DNA from: Phytopseudomonas punonensis
GTDB lineage: Bacteria; Pseudomonadota; Gammaproteobacteria; Pseudomonadales; Pseudomonadaceae
Direction: 5' to 3'
DNA: 64,000 nucleotides
Assembly (NCBI RefSeq): GCF_900142655.1
Contig: NZ_FRBQ01000001.1
Coordinates: 498,115 to 562,114 of the forward strand
The translations under genes were made by a program, and so were the position numbers. This document shows, one piece after another, positions 9,769-21,093 of the stretch; position 1 is the stretch's first letter; each line of letters starts with the position of its first letter. Below the pieces are notes generated by a model, which worked only from the letters and a program-made list of their open reading frames with translations, was not told the DNA's origin and searched no databases.

Positions 9769-10168
9769 CCGCCTGCAGGGCGCAGCTCCAGGCTGCGCCC
9801 GGTCCACCTGAAATCCGCTCAGGCCAGCAGAATGGCAGCACTACCAGCGGTACCCATCGTGGGAGCGGGCCATGCCCGCGATTAGCGCGCATCACGCGCG
9901 CCCAATTCTGGATCAACAATCGACAGGACGTAGGGTGGATGACGCTTTTTTCATCCACCATTGCCATTGCAGAGCGATGGACGGGCCGGGGCCGCGTAGG
10001 TGAGGCGCCAGCTACCGCGACTCGTGGGAGGGGCTTTAGCCCCGAGCTCTTGTTTGCCTTGATAAAAGACTCGAGGCTAAAGCCCCTCCCACAAAAGCTC
10101 CGTGCCTGCCGTACGCTTCTACCTTGACGCTGCCAGGGCGCCCGTCCAGGAAGATCGTGAATAGGCTC
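9769..10168. other. Repeat-rich intergenic region between convergent dppF and piuB
   Basis: No gene is visible in this 400-bp stretch. It is made largely of dispersed repeats: a GTGGGAGCGGGCCATGCCCGC element (from 9859), a partial GTAGGGTGGATGACGC element (9931-9962) and the long palindrome at 10024-10092. No clear T-tailed terminator for dppF was seen; the palindrome may serve for both convergent genes. Confidence 0.6.
10024..10092. repeat. Long palindrome, GTGGGAGGGGCTTTAGCCCC family
   Basis: GTGGGAGGGGCTTTAGCCCC (10024-10043) is mirrored by GGCTAAAGCCCCTCCCAC (10075-10092) around about 30 bp. It forms a very stable cruciform or hairpin. A second copy with the same arms lies at 25506-25571. 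Confidence 0.85.
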
Positions 10169-12700
10169 TCAGTACACATCCCGCCGATACCGCCCCTGCT
10201 CCACCAGCCCCTCGACAACGGCGTCACTCAGCACCTCACGCAGCACCTTATCCACACCCGCCGCCATGCCCTGCAAGCTGCCGCACACGTAAACGGCGGC
10301 GCCGTCGGCAATCCACGCACGCAGTTCATCAGCCGCTTCGCGCAAGCGATCCTGCACATAGAGGCGCTGCGCCTGATCGCGGGAGAAAGCCAGATCCAGA
10401 CGCTGCAGTTGGCCACTCTCGAGCCAGGTCTGCAGCTCTTCACGGCAGTAGAAATCGTGTTCGCCGTTACGCTCGCCAAACAGCAGCCAATTGCGTGAAT
10501 GCCCGGCGGCGATGCGCGCCTTGAGCAGGCTGCGCAGACCAGCCAGCCCAGTGCCGTTGCCGATCAGGATCACCGGGCGATCATCCTCTGGAGCATGGAA
10601 ACCACTGTTACGGCGTACCCGCGCCAGCAACTGCTCGCCAACCGGCAGGTACTCGGTGAGCCAGCCGGAACCGGCGCCCAGCTCGCCATTAGCCAGGTTC
10701 TGCTGACGCACGATCAGCTCGAGCACGCCGTCTTCGGGCAACGAGGCAATCGAATACTCACGGCTGGGCAGCGGCACCAGCGCCTCAAGCAGCGGCTGGG
10801 CATGCAGGCCGACCAGATGACTGGCACTGTACGGCAACTGTCGAGCGGCCAGCGCCTCGCCTAGCGTATGGCCGAGCGGCGCGATGACGACAGACTCCAG
10901 CGCCTGCAAACCGTGCTCACGCAGCCAGCGCTGCACCTGCGCTTCGCCGTTGCGCGGGAGGATTTCCAGAATGTCGCCGGCCTGCCAATGCGCCTCGGCC
11001 GGTGGCTGCAAGCCGACCAGCCAGGTGCTCTGTCCCTGGCTACCAGGGTTCAGGCACGCACGTTCTCGCAGCACCCAGCCATCGAACGGCACCTGCTGCA
11101 CGGCAAGCGGCTGCGCGCCAGTCAGCTCGGCCAGTTGCCGCTGCCAACTCTGCAGCGCTTGCTGATCATCGCCGTCGACCTCGATAAGCTCCCCAAGGCG
11201 CTGAGCTCCCCGGCCGCAGAGCCAGTCGTCGACACGGCGGGCGAAGCCGCAGAACTGCGCGTACTGGCGATCACCAAGGGCCAGCACCGCATAACGCAGG
11301 CCGGGCAAGTCCAGCGTCGCCGCCAGCCACTGGCGCTCGACGCCGCGCGCGCTGTCGGGCGCCTCGCCGTCGCCAAAGGTGCTGAGCACCAGCAGCGCAC
11401 GGGGCGTCTCGCTCAGTTTTGCGGTATCAATACGGGCCAGCGGTTGCACCTCCACCGTCATGCCAGCAGCCTGCAACTGCCCGGCAGTCTGCCAGGCCAG
11501 TTGCTCGGCGAAGCCGCTCTGGCTGGCAAAGCCGACCAACCAGGGCTCGCCGCCGTCGCCAGCACCCAGCGCCTGACGGGCGACCAACGCAGCACGCTTT
11601 TTGCGACGCCGGTCGAGGTACAGCAGCAGGCCGGTGATGAAGAACAATGGCATCAGCAGGCTGGCCACCATCATCAACACGCGCCCGACCATGCCGAAAT
11701 ACTCGCCGGTATGCAGGGCGTACACACTGGCCAGCAGTTGCGCCTTGAATGACTTGTCGGCGTAACGTTCGACCTGCCTGGCTTCGCCGGTGAGCGGATC
11801 GAGCTGCATCTGGTTGAAGGCGCGAGTGTGCTCGGCATCGCGCAGCATGAAGAACACCCGCGCCGACTGGCCGGCCGCGTTGGGCAATTGCAGGCTGTAA
11901 ATGCCCAATGTGCCGCCCGCCGTCTGCTGGATGCCCTGCCAGAGGTTCGTGTAGTTCACCTCGGGCAGCGGCTGGCCCTCGGGAGGCGGCCCGCGGCGAC
12001 CACGTTCCTCACCGGCTGCGCGCGGCGTGTCACTAAGCAGGCTTTCCAGGCCGCTGCGATACCACTCATAAGACCAATACAGGCCCGTCAGCGCAGCGCA
12101 CAAATACAGCGGCAGGCACCAGGTGCCTGCCACTGCATGCAAATCCCAATTGAACGCGCGGCCCTTCTTGGCCCAATCGAAGATCAGCCAGGCGCGCCAG
12201 CTCCAGACCTTGCGCGGCCAGCGCAGGTACAGCCCGGACAGGCAGAAGAACACCAGGGCGATGGTGCAGGCGCCGGTGATCTGCCGGCCCGTCTGGCCCA
12301 TGGCGAGGAATCGATGCAGCTGCAGCATCAAGCCGAAGAACTGCAGGCCTCGCGGATCTTCGAACAGCTCAGCGGTGTAAGGGTCGACGAAACGCACACC
12401 GCCGCGTCGTTCGCCGGGCGCCGGGGTCAGGAACACACGCGTCGGCTGGCCGCCCTCGGTGTCGACATACAGTCCGGATACGCTGAGCCCCTGGGCCTGC
12501 AAGCGCTCGACCATCTCGCCCGGCGGCAGCACTTCGCCCGCCTGAGCGGCCACCGCCATCTCCGGATTGATCGCCAGCAGGATCTCCTCCTGAAAGCTGT
12601 ACAGCGCGCCGGTCACGCCCATCAGGGCAAGCACCAGCCCGGCGCTGATGCCGAAAAACCAGTGCAGTTGGAACAAGACTTTCTTGAACACGATTAACAC
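10169..12700 (-). CDS. piuB: PepSY-membrane/flavodoxin/FAD-NADPH reductase (PiuB-like)
   Basis: 843 aa. The N-terminal part is a PepSY-associated membrane domain with about four helices (first: [21 protein letters not shown]; another near [24 protein letters not shown]). From about residue 390 there is a flavodoxin domain ([18 protein letters not shown]) and then a CysJ-like FAD/NADPH reductase ([54 protein letters not shown]). It probably passes electrons from NADPH across the inner membrane to reduce ferric siderophore or iron. It lies downstream of a TonB receptor and PiuC on the same strand; the PAO1 piuC-piuA-piuB order is recalled. The start is GTG at 12700, or GTG at 12691. Confidence 0.8.
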   Translation of the reverse strand: MLIVFKKVLFQLHWFFGISAGLVLALMGVTGALYSFQEEILLAINPEMAVAAQAGEVLPPGEMVERLQAQGLSVSGLYVDTEGGQPTRVFLTPAPGERRGGVRFVDPYTAELFEDPRGLQFFGLMLQLHRFLAMGQTGRQITGACTIALVFFCLSGLYLRWPRKVWSWRAWLIFDWAKKGRAFNWDLHAVAGTWCLPLYLCAALTGLYWSYEWYRSGLESLLSDTPRAAGEERGRRGPPPEGQPLPEVNYTNLWQGIQQTAGGTLGIYSLQLPNAAGQSARVFFMLRDAEHTRAFNQMQLDPLTGEARQVERYADKSFKAQLLASVYALHTGEYFGMVGRVLMMVASLLMPLFFITGLLLYLDRRRKKRAALVARQALGAGDGGEPWLVGFASQSGFAEQLAWQTAGQLQAAGMTVEVQPLARIDTAKLSETPRALLVLSTFGDGEAPDSARGVERQWLAATLDLPGLRYAVLALGDRQYAQFCGFARRVDDWLCGRGAQRLGELIEVDGDDQQALQSWQRQLAELTGAQPLAVQQVPFDGWVLRERACLNPGSQGQSTWLVGLQPPAEAHWQAGDILEILPRNGEAQVQRWLREHGLQALESVVIAPLGHTLGEALAARQLPYSASHLVGLHAQPLLEALVPLPSREYSIASLPEDGVLELIVRQQNLANGELGAGSGWLTEYLPVGEQLLARVRRNSGFHAPEDDRPVILIGNGTGLAGLRSLLKARIAAGHSRNWLLFGERNGEHDFYCREELQTWLESGQLQRLDLAFSRDQAQRLYVQDRLREAADELRAWIADGAAVYVCGSLQGMAAGVDKVLREVLSDAVVEGLVEQGRYRRDVY

Positions 12701-12806
12701 TCAGCAGATGAACGCGACTCGAAGCCGCGCGACTCTAGATGAGAAGCATTCGAAATGCTCGATATTTACTTGCCCTTTACAGCAAACGAGGCCGCCACAC
12801 AGGCAA

Positions 12807-12839
12807 AAGCCCCGTCGACGCCACACGTCGACGGGGCTT
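12807..12839 (-). terminator. Rho-independent terminator downstream of piuA
   Basis: A perfect 13-bp stem, AAGCCCCGTCGAC (12807-12819) and GTCGACGGGGCTT (12827-12839), has a 7-nt loop. On the minus strand it is followed by TTTTGCC. It lies 12 bp after the piuA stop, so piuB may need its own promoter or read-through. Confidence 0.85.
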
Positions 12840-12850
12840 GGTGACGCCGA

Positions 12851-15073
12851 TCAGAAGCTGTAGGTAGCCGACAGCAGCGCCGAACGGCCATCGCCATACT
12901 CGATGGCTGACGAACGTGCCGCGGCACCGGGCTGCTGACGCACCCGCTCGACGTAATCCTCATCGAACAGGTTGTTCACGTTGAGCTGCAGGTCGAGGTT
13001 GTCGTTGACCTTGTAGCCAACCATGGCGTTGTGCAGCCAGTAGTCGTCCAGCTTGGCGCGGGTGCTGGAGCTCACGTTACGCTCGCTGACGTAACGGGCG
13101 CCGTAGCCGATGCTCCAGCCAGCAGGTAGCTTGTAGGTGGTCCACAGGTTGAAGGAACGCGGCGGCGTATTGCCCAGCGCCTGGCCTTCACGGTCGGCAC
13201 CGGCTGGTGTGTCGGCGGCCTTGAGGGTTTCGCTGTCGAGGAAGGTGTAGTTGGCGAACACGTCCCACTGCTCGGTCACGTGGCCGGTCAGGCCCAGCTC
13301 GATGCCGTCGACACGTTGCTTGCCAGCCAGCTGCGTGGAGCCATCGGACATGGTTTCCCGGGCGTTGCTCTTCTCGACGCGGAACAAGGCGGCGTCCAGC
13401 TCGACACGGCGCTCGAACAGCTCCCACTTAGTGCCCAGTTCCCAGGTTTCGTTCTTCTCTGGACCAAGGTCGGCCGTAGCAACGCTCAGGCCACCACCCG
13501 AAGACGCCAAGTTCTCGGCCGACGGGTTGAAGGAGTTGCCCCAGGCGACATAGAAGCGGCCGTTTTCCACCGGTTTGTAGACCAGGCCGAGACGGCTGCT
13601 GGCCTTGCGATCATTGGACTCGAAGCGGGTGGTCGGCTGGTGGTTGGCGTCGAACGCCCGCGCCTGGCCGTCCATCCAGTCCACCCGCACGCCGCCATTG
13701 ATGTCCCACTGCTCGTTGAGGGCGATGGTGTCGAACAGGTAGACGGCCTTGTCGACCAACTTGGTCTCGGTGTAGCCGCTGGTGGCCTTATTGGTCGCGC
13801 CGGCCCAGTAGCCCGGCGGATTGCCGAGATCGAAAATCGGATAAGGCGCCGCGCCCGTCAGGTTGTAGCTGTAGGTGCGCAGGTCCAGGGTTTCGCGAGA
13901 GATTTCCGCGCCGACCACCAGGTTGTGGGCCAGCCCGAAGGTATCGAAAGCGGCCTTGAGGTTGGTCTGGTTGATCCACATCTCGGTCTCGGCGTCACGG
14001 CCGTAGCCCTGCGGGCCCGCCGGGCGATAGCTGCCGGCCGGCACGCCGGTGGTGTTGACGTGGGAGGCGGACACCGTGGTGTCGCGGTTGACCCGGCTGT
14101 AGCGGGTCAGGTTCTGCAGGCTCAGGCTGTCGTTGAGATCGTGCTCGAAGTTGGCAGTGAATGCACTTTGCTCGATTTCTTCCTTATCCAGGTTCTTCCA
14201 GCCGAAGTAGGCATCGCGGTCGACACCGGCCAGGCGTTTGCCATCCACGGCCGGCACGCCGTAATCGGGCAGGTTGTCGTCCTCTTGGTGGTGAAGGCTG
14301 AGGGTCAGCCGGGTGGCGTCACTGAAGCCCAGGCGCAGCGACGGTGCGATGCCCCAACGCTTGCGGTCGATCTCGTCGCGACCGGCCACGTCGTTCTGGT
14401 GACCCATCAGGTTCAGGCGCACGGCGCTGTCGGTGCCCACGTCTTCAAGCGGCTGGTTGGTGTCCAAGGTCGTTCGGTAGTAGTTGTCGGTACCGACGCT
14501 GCCGCCGATGCGAGTGAAAGCGCGATTCTGCGGCTGCTTGCTGATCACGTTGATGCTGCCGCCGGTGGTGCCGGCACCGCCGAATACCGAGTTCGGGCCC
14601 TTGATGACTTCCACCTGGTCGATGTTGAAGGTGTCGGTACGGCTGGTCTGCGCGCTGTCACGCAGGCCATCGATCTGCATGTTGGCGTTGGCGCTGAAAC
14701 CGCGAATGTTGATGCTGTCGCCCGAGCCGCCACCGCCCTCGCCAGCATTAAAGGTGATACCGGACACGTTGGAGAGCACCTGCCGAAGGCTCAGCGCCTG
14801 CTGCTCCTCGATGACTTTCTTCGGCACCACGGTGATGGTCTGCGGGGTATCCAGCAGCGGCGTGGCGATCTTCGCAGAAGCGGACTGCTCGACCTTGGAG
14901 CTTTCCGCTTCTTGGGCCTGGATCTGTATATCCCCCAGTTGCAGCGAGCCGGCCTTGGTGACGGTTTCGGCAGCCAGGGCGCTGCAGGCACAGGAGGCCA
15001 GGGCGAAGCCAATGGCAGAAGCGAGCAGGCAGGGTTGTGGACGGCGGATCAGCGTTTTTCTTGTGTGTTGCAT
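12851..15073 (-). CDS. piuA: TonB-dependent catecholate siderophore receptor (PiuA-like)
   Basis: 740 aa. A long signal peptide precedes a plug domain with ATPLLDTPQTITVVPKK, the INIRGFSAN motif and EVIKGPNSVFGGAGTTGGSINVISK (about 60-170). The rest is a 22-strand outer-membrane barrel ending in aromatic Phe (LLSATYSF). No N-terminal signalling domain is seen. It imports ferric siderophore, most likely catecholate, using TonB energy. In P. aeruginosa PiuA also admits siderophore-drug conjugates. A strong Fur-box match lies just upstream (15105-15123), predicting iron repression. Confidence 0.88.
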   Translation of the reverse strand: MQHTRKTLIRRPQPCLLASAIGFALASCACSALAAETVTKAGSLQLGDIQIQAQEAESSKVEQSASAKIATPLLDTPQTITVVPKKVIEEQQALSLRQVLSNVSGITFNAGEGGGGSGDSINIRGFSANANMQIDGLRDSAQTSRTDTFNIDQVEVIKGPNSVFGGAGTTGGSINVISKQPQNRAFTRIGGSVGTDNYYRTTLDTNQPLEDVGTDSAVRLNLMGHQNDVAGRDEIDRKRWGIAPSLRLGFSDATRLTLSLHHQEDDNLPDYGVPAVDGKRLAGVDRDAYFGWKNLDKEEIEQSAFTANFEHDLNDSLSLQNLTRYSRVNRDTTVSASHVNTTGVPAGSYRPAGPQGYGRDAETEMWINQTNLKAAFDTFGLAHNLVVGAEISRETLDLRTYSYNLTGAAPYPIFDLGNPPGYWAGATNKATSGYTETKLVDKAVYLFDTIALNEQWDINGGVRVDWMDGQARAFDANHQPTTRFESNDRKASSRLGLVYKPVENGRFYVAWGNSFNPSAENLASSGGGLSVATADLGPEKNETWELGTKWELFERRVELDAALFRVEKSNARETMSDGSTQLAGKQRVDGIELGLTGHVTEQWDVFANYTFLDSETLKAADTPAGADREGQALGNTPPRSFNLWTTYKLPAGWSIGYGARYVSERNVSSSTRAKLDDYWLHNAMVGYKVNDNLDLQLNVNNLFDEDYVERVRQQPGAAARSSAIEYGDGRSALLSATYSF

Positions 15074-15104
15074 GATGTGTCTCCCCAGAAAGCCGGGAAG
15101 AATA

Positions 15105-15140
15105 ATTGATAATTATTATCATGCAACAACAATAATCATT
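15105..15140 (-). promoter_or_regulatory. Fur box(es) upstream of piuA
   Basis: GATAAT-T-ATTATC at 15108-15120 is a perfect 6-1-6 palindrome matching the Fur consensus, flanked by AT and ATG. A further AATAATCATT (15131-15140) adds a second overlapping half. It lies 32-67 bp upstream of the piuA ATG, where a promoter would be. Confidence 0.8.
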
Positions 15141-15214
15141 CGGATCTGTATGTATAGCGGCTGCGGTTCTGCCGGCCAGCCCCAGCACCACCTCCCCGAA
15201 TGAAATGCCCGTGA

Positions 15215-16309
15215 TCAGCGCGCCAACACGCGCCTGTCGATAGCCGCCAGGTCGCGGCACCCGGTCAGGGCCATCGCCACTTCCAGCTCGGCGCGTAGCA
15301 GTTGAATGACATGCGCCACCCCCGCCGCGCCGGCCGCCGCCAACCCATGGATGTAAGGCCTGCCAATCAGCACCGCATCGGCGCCGAGAGCGAGGGCCTT
15401 GAGAATGTCGGTGCCGCGGCGAATACCACCGTCGAACAACAGCGGCAGACGCCCCTGCAACGCATCGGCAATCGGCTCCAGGCAGTCGAGGCTGGCCGCC
15501 ATGCCGTCGAGCGTGCGGCCACCGTGATTGGACACGATCAGCCCGTCCGCGCCCTGCTCCAGCGCTTCGCGAGCGTCCTCCACTTCGGTCACGCCCTTGA
15601 GCAACAACGGCAACCGGGTGATCGAGCGCAGCCAGCGAATGTCCGCCCAGGTCGGCGCCGAGGAGAGCAGGCTACCGCCCAGCAGCAAGGCGCCATTGCT
15701 TGCCGCCGGCTGCGCGGCGGGCGCGCGCATGCCCTGCAGATTGACCGCCTGCACGTCGGCCGGCAGCACGAAACCGGCCCGCTGCTCCCGGTTGCGCACG
15801 CCGTTGACTGGCGCATCCACGGTCAGCACCAGGGCGCGGTAGCCGGCGGCTTCGGCCCGCCGGACCAGAGTTTCGGTGAAGGCACGATCAGGCTGAATGT
15901 ACAACTGGAACCACAGCGGATTTCGGGCCGCAGCGGCGATGTCCTCAAGGCTCGTGCTGGCCTGGGTGCTGACGATCATCCCGGCCTGCAGCGCAGCGGC
16001 GGCCATCACCGTGGCCAGCTCGCCATCCGGGTGGGCGAGCTTTTGAAAGGCCACTGGCGCCAGCAGAATCGGAAAATCGTGGGTCACTCCGAACAATTCC
16101 CGGCGCGTGTGGCCACCGCTCAGGTCGCGCAGGACCCGGCTGCGCAAACGTAGGCGCTGGAACGCTTCCAGGTTGGCCTGCAGGGTCAACTCATCGGCCA
16201 CGCCACCGTTGACGTAGGCCCAGGCCTGCTCGCTCATTCGCGCCTGGGCGTAAGGCTGGTAATCGCTGACCGAGGCAATGCTCGGGGGAATCTGCTGCAG
16301 CTTTTCCAT
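15215..16309 (-). CDS. FMN-dependent alpha-hydroxy-acid oxidase/dehydrogenase
   Basis: 364 aa. This is the glycolate oxidase/lactate dehydrogenase TIM-barrel family: LAPVAFQKLAHPDGELATVMAAAA, the Gln-bearing LWFQLYIQPDR, substrate Arg region, catalytic SNHGGRTLDG (His and Arg) and the phosphate-binding LFDGGIRRGTDILKALALGADAVLIGRP. It oxidises an L-2-hydroxy acid to a 2-keto acid with FMN, passing electrons to oxygen or a quinone. It starts 3 bp after the piuC stop, so it is co-transcribed with an iron-regulated gene and lies between piuC and piuA. Which hydroxy acid is used cannot be told. Confidence 0.85.
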   Translation of the reverse strand: MEKLQQIPPSIASVSDYQPYAQARMSEQAWAYVNGGVADELTLQANLEAFQRLRLRSRVLRDLSGGHTRRELFGVTHDFPILLAPVAFQKLAHPDGELATVMAAAALQAGMIVSTQASTSLEDIAAAARNPLWFQLYIQPDRAFTETLVRRAEAAGYRALVLTVDAPVNGVRNREQRAGFVLPADVQAVNLQGMRAPAAQPAASNGALLLGGSLLSSAPTWADIRWLRSITRLPLLLKGVTEVEDAREALEQGADGLIVSNHGGRTLDGMAASLDCLEPIADALQGRLPLLFDGGIRRGTDILKALALGADAVLIGRPYIHGLAAAGAAGVAHVIQLLRAELEVAMALTGCRDLAAIDRRVLAR

Positions 16310-16311
16310 GC

Positions 16312-16992
16312 TCAGGTGTTCGCCCAGTGCCGCAACAGGTTGTGGTACACGCCGGTCAGGCGTACCACCTCGGGGCTTTCCGGCAACTGCTGGCTGATGC
16401 CCTGAATGGCCTGATCCAGCTCGAACAGCATGCTGCGCTGGCCATCCTCACGCACCAGGCTCTGGATCCAGAAGAACGAGGCGAAGCGCACGCCGCGGGT
16501 CACCGGCATCACCCGGTGCAGGCTGGTGCCGGGATACAGCACCAGGTGCCCGGCCGGCAGCTTGACGCTGTGGCTGCCGTAGGTGTCCTCGATCACCAGC
16601 TCGCCGCCGTCGTACTCCTCCGGCTCGCTGAAGAAAAGGGTGGCCGACAGGTCGCTGCGCACCCGGTGCGGCGTGCCAGGCACGCTGAAGATGGCGTTGT
16701 CGACATGATTGCCATAGGTGCCGCCGCCGGCATAGCGGTTGAAACGCGGTGGCAACACCTTGAGCGGCAGCGCGGCGGCGACGAAGCGCGGGTTAGCGCC
16801 CAGACAATCGACGATGAAGTCGCCGATCTGTACCGCCAACGGATCATCCTGGGCCAGTTGCTGGTTGTCCTTGGCGCGTTGGGCCACATGCCCGGCTGTA
16901 CCACGACCATCCTGCCAGGCGCCTTGCTCCAGCGCGACACGGCACTGGCGCAGCTGCTCGGGCGCCAGCACATTGGGAATGGTCAACATCAT
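16312..16992 (-). CDS. piuC: PKHD-type Fe(II)/2-oxoglutarate hydroxylase (PiuC/YbiX family)
   Basis: 226 aa, the usual length. Fe(II) ligands are visible as HVDNAIF (H-x-D) and the distal His in [16 protein letters not shown], with the 2-oxoglutarate-binding Arg following. The C-terminal part has the PKHD-family helical extension ([22 protein letters not shown]). It is linked to siderophore receptors across proteobacteria, and its substrate is not established. Start ATGATG at 16992/16989. A Fur-like palindrome lies about 30 bp upstream. Confidence 0.88.
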   Translation of the reverse strand: MMLTIPNVLAPEQLRQCRVALEQGAWQDGRGTAGHVAQRAKDNQQLAQDDPLAVQIGDFIVDCLGANPRFVAAALPLKVLPPRFNRYAGGGTYGNHVDNAIFSVPGTPHRVRSDLSATLFFSEPEEYDGGELVIEDTYGSHSVKLPAGHLVLYPGTSLHRVMPVTRGVRFASFFWIQSLVREDGQRSMLFELDQAIQGISQQLPESPEVVRLTGVYHNLLRHWANT

Positions 16993-17017
16993 TAACGGAC
17001 TCTCGCGAACGCCTAGT

Positions 17018-17031
17018 AGAGAATGATTCTA
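17018..17031 (-). promoter_or_regulatory. Partial Fur-like site upstream of piuC
   Basis: AGAGAATGATTCTA contains the palindrome GAATGATTC (17021-17029), resembling two overlapping Fur hexamers. It is weaker than the site at 15108. It is about 30 bp upstream of the piuC start. Confidence 0.45.
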
Positions 17032-17140
17032 AGGCGCAACAATCAGGCGAGAGAAGCCAGCGCATGAAAAATAAACGCCTGCTCCAGATGGAGAGCAGAC
17101 CTTGAGGTGATCGCGGAGCGGAAAGCAGGGCCTGAACGGC

Positions 17141-17605
17141 TCAGCGCAAACGCCGAACCTCGAACGGCTTGGCTAGCACGAACAGGTCGCGGGCGATGCT
17201 TTCCGGGTACTGGTCGAGTGCTGGAGCAGCCGGCAGGTACAGCGCCGCGGCGTCGAGGGTCGACAGCGAGAACTCCAGCTCCATACCGCAGGATTGAAAC
17301 AGATGGAGCACCGCCTCGACTTCCGCCGCGCAGCTGCAATTGACCCGGCGCCCAGCGTAGAAGGCGTTGAGCTGGTCGCAGACCTTTTCGGCAGCCAGGC
17401 CGGTGGCCTCGGCTTCGAGCAGCGACAGGCCGAGGTTTTCCTCGCAGGCCGCATCCAAGGTGATGGGACTGGCCGTCGGTTTGACGATGGCGGACATGCT
17501 CGAGCCAGGCACTGCCGCACCGATTTCGATAGGGAATGGCCCCTGCACGCTCTGGTAGAAGCGAACAGCCATGGCGCCTTCGAGCATTCCTGGGATCTGT
17601 TTCAT
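17141..17605 (-). CDS. Uncharacterised protein with several cysteines
   Basis: 154 aa, not recognised. The start MKQIPGMLEGAMAV at 17605 has no strong ribosome-binding site in view. There is no signal peptide or membrane helix. Cysteines occur at AACEENL, KVCDQL, a close pair NCSC and QSCGME, which could bind metal. The composition is ordinary for the chromosome and the frame is open with normal codon bias, so it is probably a real gene. It lies between the piu block and gdhA on the same strand, 148 bp upstream of piuC. Linkage to iron metabolism is possible but unsupported. Confidence 0.5.
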   Translation of the reverse strand: MKQIPGMLEGAMAVRFYQSVQGPFPIEIGAAVPGSSMSAIVKPTASPITLDAACEENLGLSLLEAEATGLAAEKVCDQLNAFYAGRRVNCSCAAEVEAVLHLFQSCGMELEFSLSTLDAAALYLPAAPALDQYPESIARDLFVLAKPFEVRRLR

Positions 17606-17735
17606 GACACGACTCTCGTTGTTCCAGTGGTAACACCAACAAACGCGGCGCCATCCTGCGCCACAACGGGAAGCTATTGTCGGCGCCTTGTGTGTAAGAG
17701 TCGTGACAGTGAAGCGAGGTTGAGGTTTTTACCGA

Positions 17736-17758
17736 CCAGCCGTCTGTGAGACGGCTGG
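17736..17758. other. Hairpin downstream of gdhA
   Basis: CCAGCCGTCT (17736-17745) pairs perfectly with AGACGGCTGG (17749-17758) around GTG. There is no T-run on the minus side, so it is at best an imperfect gdhA terminator. Confidence 0.4.
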
Positions 17759-17810
17759 AGCTAAGCAGCACTGGCCGCGCAGCAGGATTGCCCTGCCGCG
17801 CGTACTGCAC

Positions 17811-19145
<1,335 letters not shown>

Positions 19146-19341
19146 GGCAAGCTCCCTGGCGTCTTGCTGCGCCGCGCAATGAAAAGTGGCGGGACTCTAG
19201 CAAGAACGGAGCGCCCTAAAAAAGAGCAAAATGACGCTTTTATGAAAGTTTCTGGTGCTTTGCTATAAATAGACCTTTAAAAACAGGGCCTTTCGCCAGT
19301 TATATTGCGCACCAATCCAGCCTCTTCACGCACCAAAATAA

Positions 19342-20946
19342 TCACTCACCCCGCACGGTTTGCCAGCTCAAACCGAAGCGCGTCAGGTACTTGCGCAACC
19401 GATCGGCATCATTGGGCTGCGCCTTGGCTTGGCGGCTAATATCGAACAAACGCCTGCCGGCCTCGGACAGGCTGTCCGCCTGCCGACAGATATCGATCAC
19501 CGCCTGCAGTTGCAGACGGTCGAACAGGTCGATATCACCTGCTGCCTCGCCCAGCAAAGTCGATAGGCCATCCTCCGGTTCCAAAACGCCCCAGGCGCGC
19601 CGCAGCCGCTCGATCTCCTCCTGCACCTGAGCCTCGTCGATGCGCCCGCTGTCGGCCAGGGTCGCCATACGCGTGATCGAGGCCGACAGCTCGCGGAAAT
19701 TTCCCTGCCAGGCGGCCTCGCCGGAGCTGGCGAAGGCCAGGTAACGGCGCCGCGCCTCCAGATTGAAACGCACCATCCGCCCCTGCTCGCGAGCGTGACG
19801 CTGCAGCTCAAAATCGATGTTCGGCTCGATGTCCTCGCGGCGCCCGGCCAACCCTGGCAAATCGAAGGTCCACAGGTTGATCCGCGCGTAAAGGTCTTCA
19901 CGGAACAACCCTTCGGCCACACGCACGCGCAAGTCACGATGGGTGCCGGCGATCAGCAGGAAATCGCTGCTCACCTCCTTGTCCGCGCCCATGGGGAAGA
20001 AGCGCTTTTCCTCGACAGCCTTGAGCAGCATGGCCTGCTCGTCCAGCCCCAGCTCGCCGATCTCATCGAGAAACAGCATGCCGCCATCGGCGGCGCGCAG
20101 CAGACCATCGCGGGCGTTCTGCGCACCGGTGAAGGCGCCCTTGATGTGGCCGAACAGTGCCGACATGGCGCCGTCGCCGCGCAGGGTCGCGCAGTTGACC
20201 TCGACGAAGCGGCCATCGACCAGGTGCCGGCTGCGCTTGAGCTCAAAGACGCGCCGAGCCAGGAACGACTTGCCCGCACCGGTCGGGCCAATCAGCAGCA
20301 TCGGTGCCGAGGAGCGCACGGCGACCCGCTCGATCTGCTCGATGGAACGGTTGAACGCCGCGTTGCGCGTGGCGATACCGGACTTGAGAAACGCCAGCCC
20401 CTCCAACCGCTCATGCTGAAAGCGCGTGGCGATGCGGTCGTAGCGAGACAGGTCGAGGTCGATCAGCGCATGCGTGCCGGTGACCTGCGCCGCTTCATCA
20501 CGCTTGCGCGCTGGCGAGGTCTGCACCAGCCGCGCCGGAAGGTAGCGCGCCTCGGTGAGCAGGAACCAACAGATCTGCGCCACGTGAGTCCCGGTGGTGA
20601 TGTGCACCAGGTAATCCTCACGCTCGGTATCGAAGGCGTAGCCGCTGGTGAAGTCATGCAGCGCGCCATACACCTCCTCGAAATCCCAGGGGTTACGCAG
20701 GTGCATCGGCTGCAGGCGAACCTCGGTTTCCGGGGAGATCTGCTCAATGTCGGCGCGAATGCGTTCGGCCAGGCTGATGTCGCGCGCATCGGTGCCGTGG
20801 ATCAACTCCAGGCGATCGATCAGCAGGTCGGACTGTTGGCACAGGCCGATACTCGGCCGCCACTTGTTCCAGCGATTGGCGCCCTTGCCGACCCGATCCA
20901 GGGTGGCGCCGATAAAGCCGATGGCGACGGTTTTCTTAGCTTTCAT
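19342..20946 (-). CDS. rtcR: Sigma54-dependent transcriptional activator RtcR
   Basis: 534 aa. Residues 1-180 form the RtcR regulatory domain, a CARF-like Rossmann fold that senses RNA-derived ligand (FIGATLDRVGKGANRWNKWRPSIGLCQQ). An AAA+ sigma54-activator domain follows: Walker A GPTGAGKSF, GAFTGA loop (HIKGAFTGAQNARDG) and Walker B LFLDEIGEL. A C-terminal helical DNA-binding region ends the protein. It is divergent from the operon it should activate; a sigma54 promoter is present at 21094-21109. Known RtcR proteins turn on rtcBA after RNA damage. The gene looks intact. Confidence 0.93.
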   Translation of the reverse strand: MKAKKTVAIGFIGATLDRVGKGANRWNKWRPSIGLCQQSDLLIDRLELIHGTDARDISLAERIRADIEQISPETEVRLQPMHLRNPWDFEEVYGALHDFTSGYAFDTEREDYLVHITTGTHVAQICWFLLTEARYLPARLVQTSPARKRDEAAQVTGTHALIDLDLSRYDRIATRFQHERLEGLAFLKSGIATRNAAFNRSIEQIERVAVRSSAPMLLIGPTGAGKSFLARRVFELKRSRHLVDGRFVEVNCATLRGDGAMSALFGHIKGAFTGAQNARDGLLRAADGGMLFLDEIGELGLDEQAMLLKAVEEKRFFPMGADKEVSSDFLLIAGTHRDLRVRVAEGLFREDLYARINLWTFDLPGLAGRREDIEPNIDFELQRHAREQGRMVRFNLEARRRYLAFASSGEAAWQGNFRELSASITRMATLADSGRIDEAQVQEEIERLRRAWGVLEPEDGLSTLLGEAAGDIDLFDRLQLQAVIDICRQADSLSEAGRRLFDISRQAKAQPNDADRLRKYLTRFGLSWQTVRGE

Positions 20947-20948
20947 AG

Positions 20949-20966
20949 TTTATCCATAGAGATAAA
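20949..20966. promoter_or_regulatory. Inverted repeat overlapping rtcR ribosome-binding region
   Basis: TTTATC (20949-20954) and GATAAA (20961-20966) form a perfect 6-bp dyad immediately upstream of the rtcR ATG. It could be an RtcR autoregulatory site or an mRNA hairpin. The evidence is position and symmetry only. Confidence 0.35.
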
Positions 20967-21093
20967 TTCTGATACCAGATTATCCAAATACTCAGACAAA
21001 ACCAGCCATCAATCGCATCACGATGATCGATATAAAAATAAAAATCCTTAATTATCAAAAACATAAAATAAAAACGGGCTTTCAAAAAAGAAC

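Noticed and set aside
13280-15109. 609-codon plus-strand frame over the TonB receptor
   Set aside because: Shadow of piuA; no recognisable domain or ribosome-binding site.
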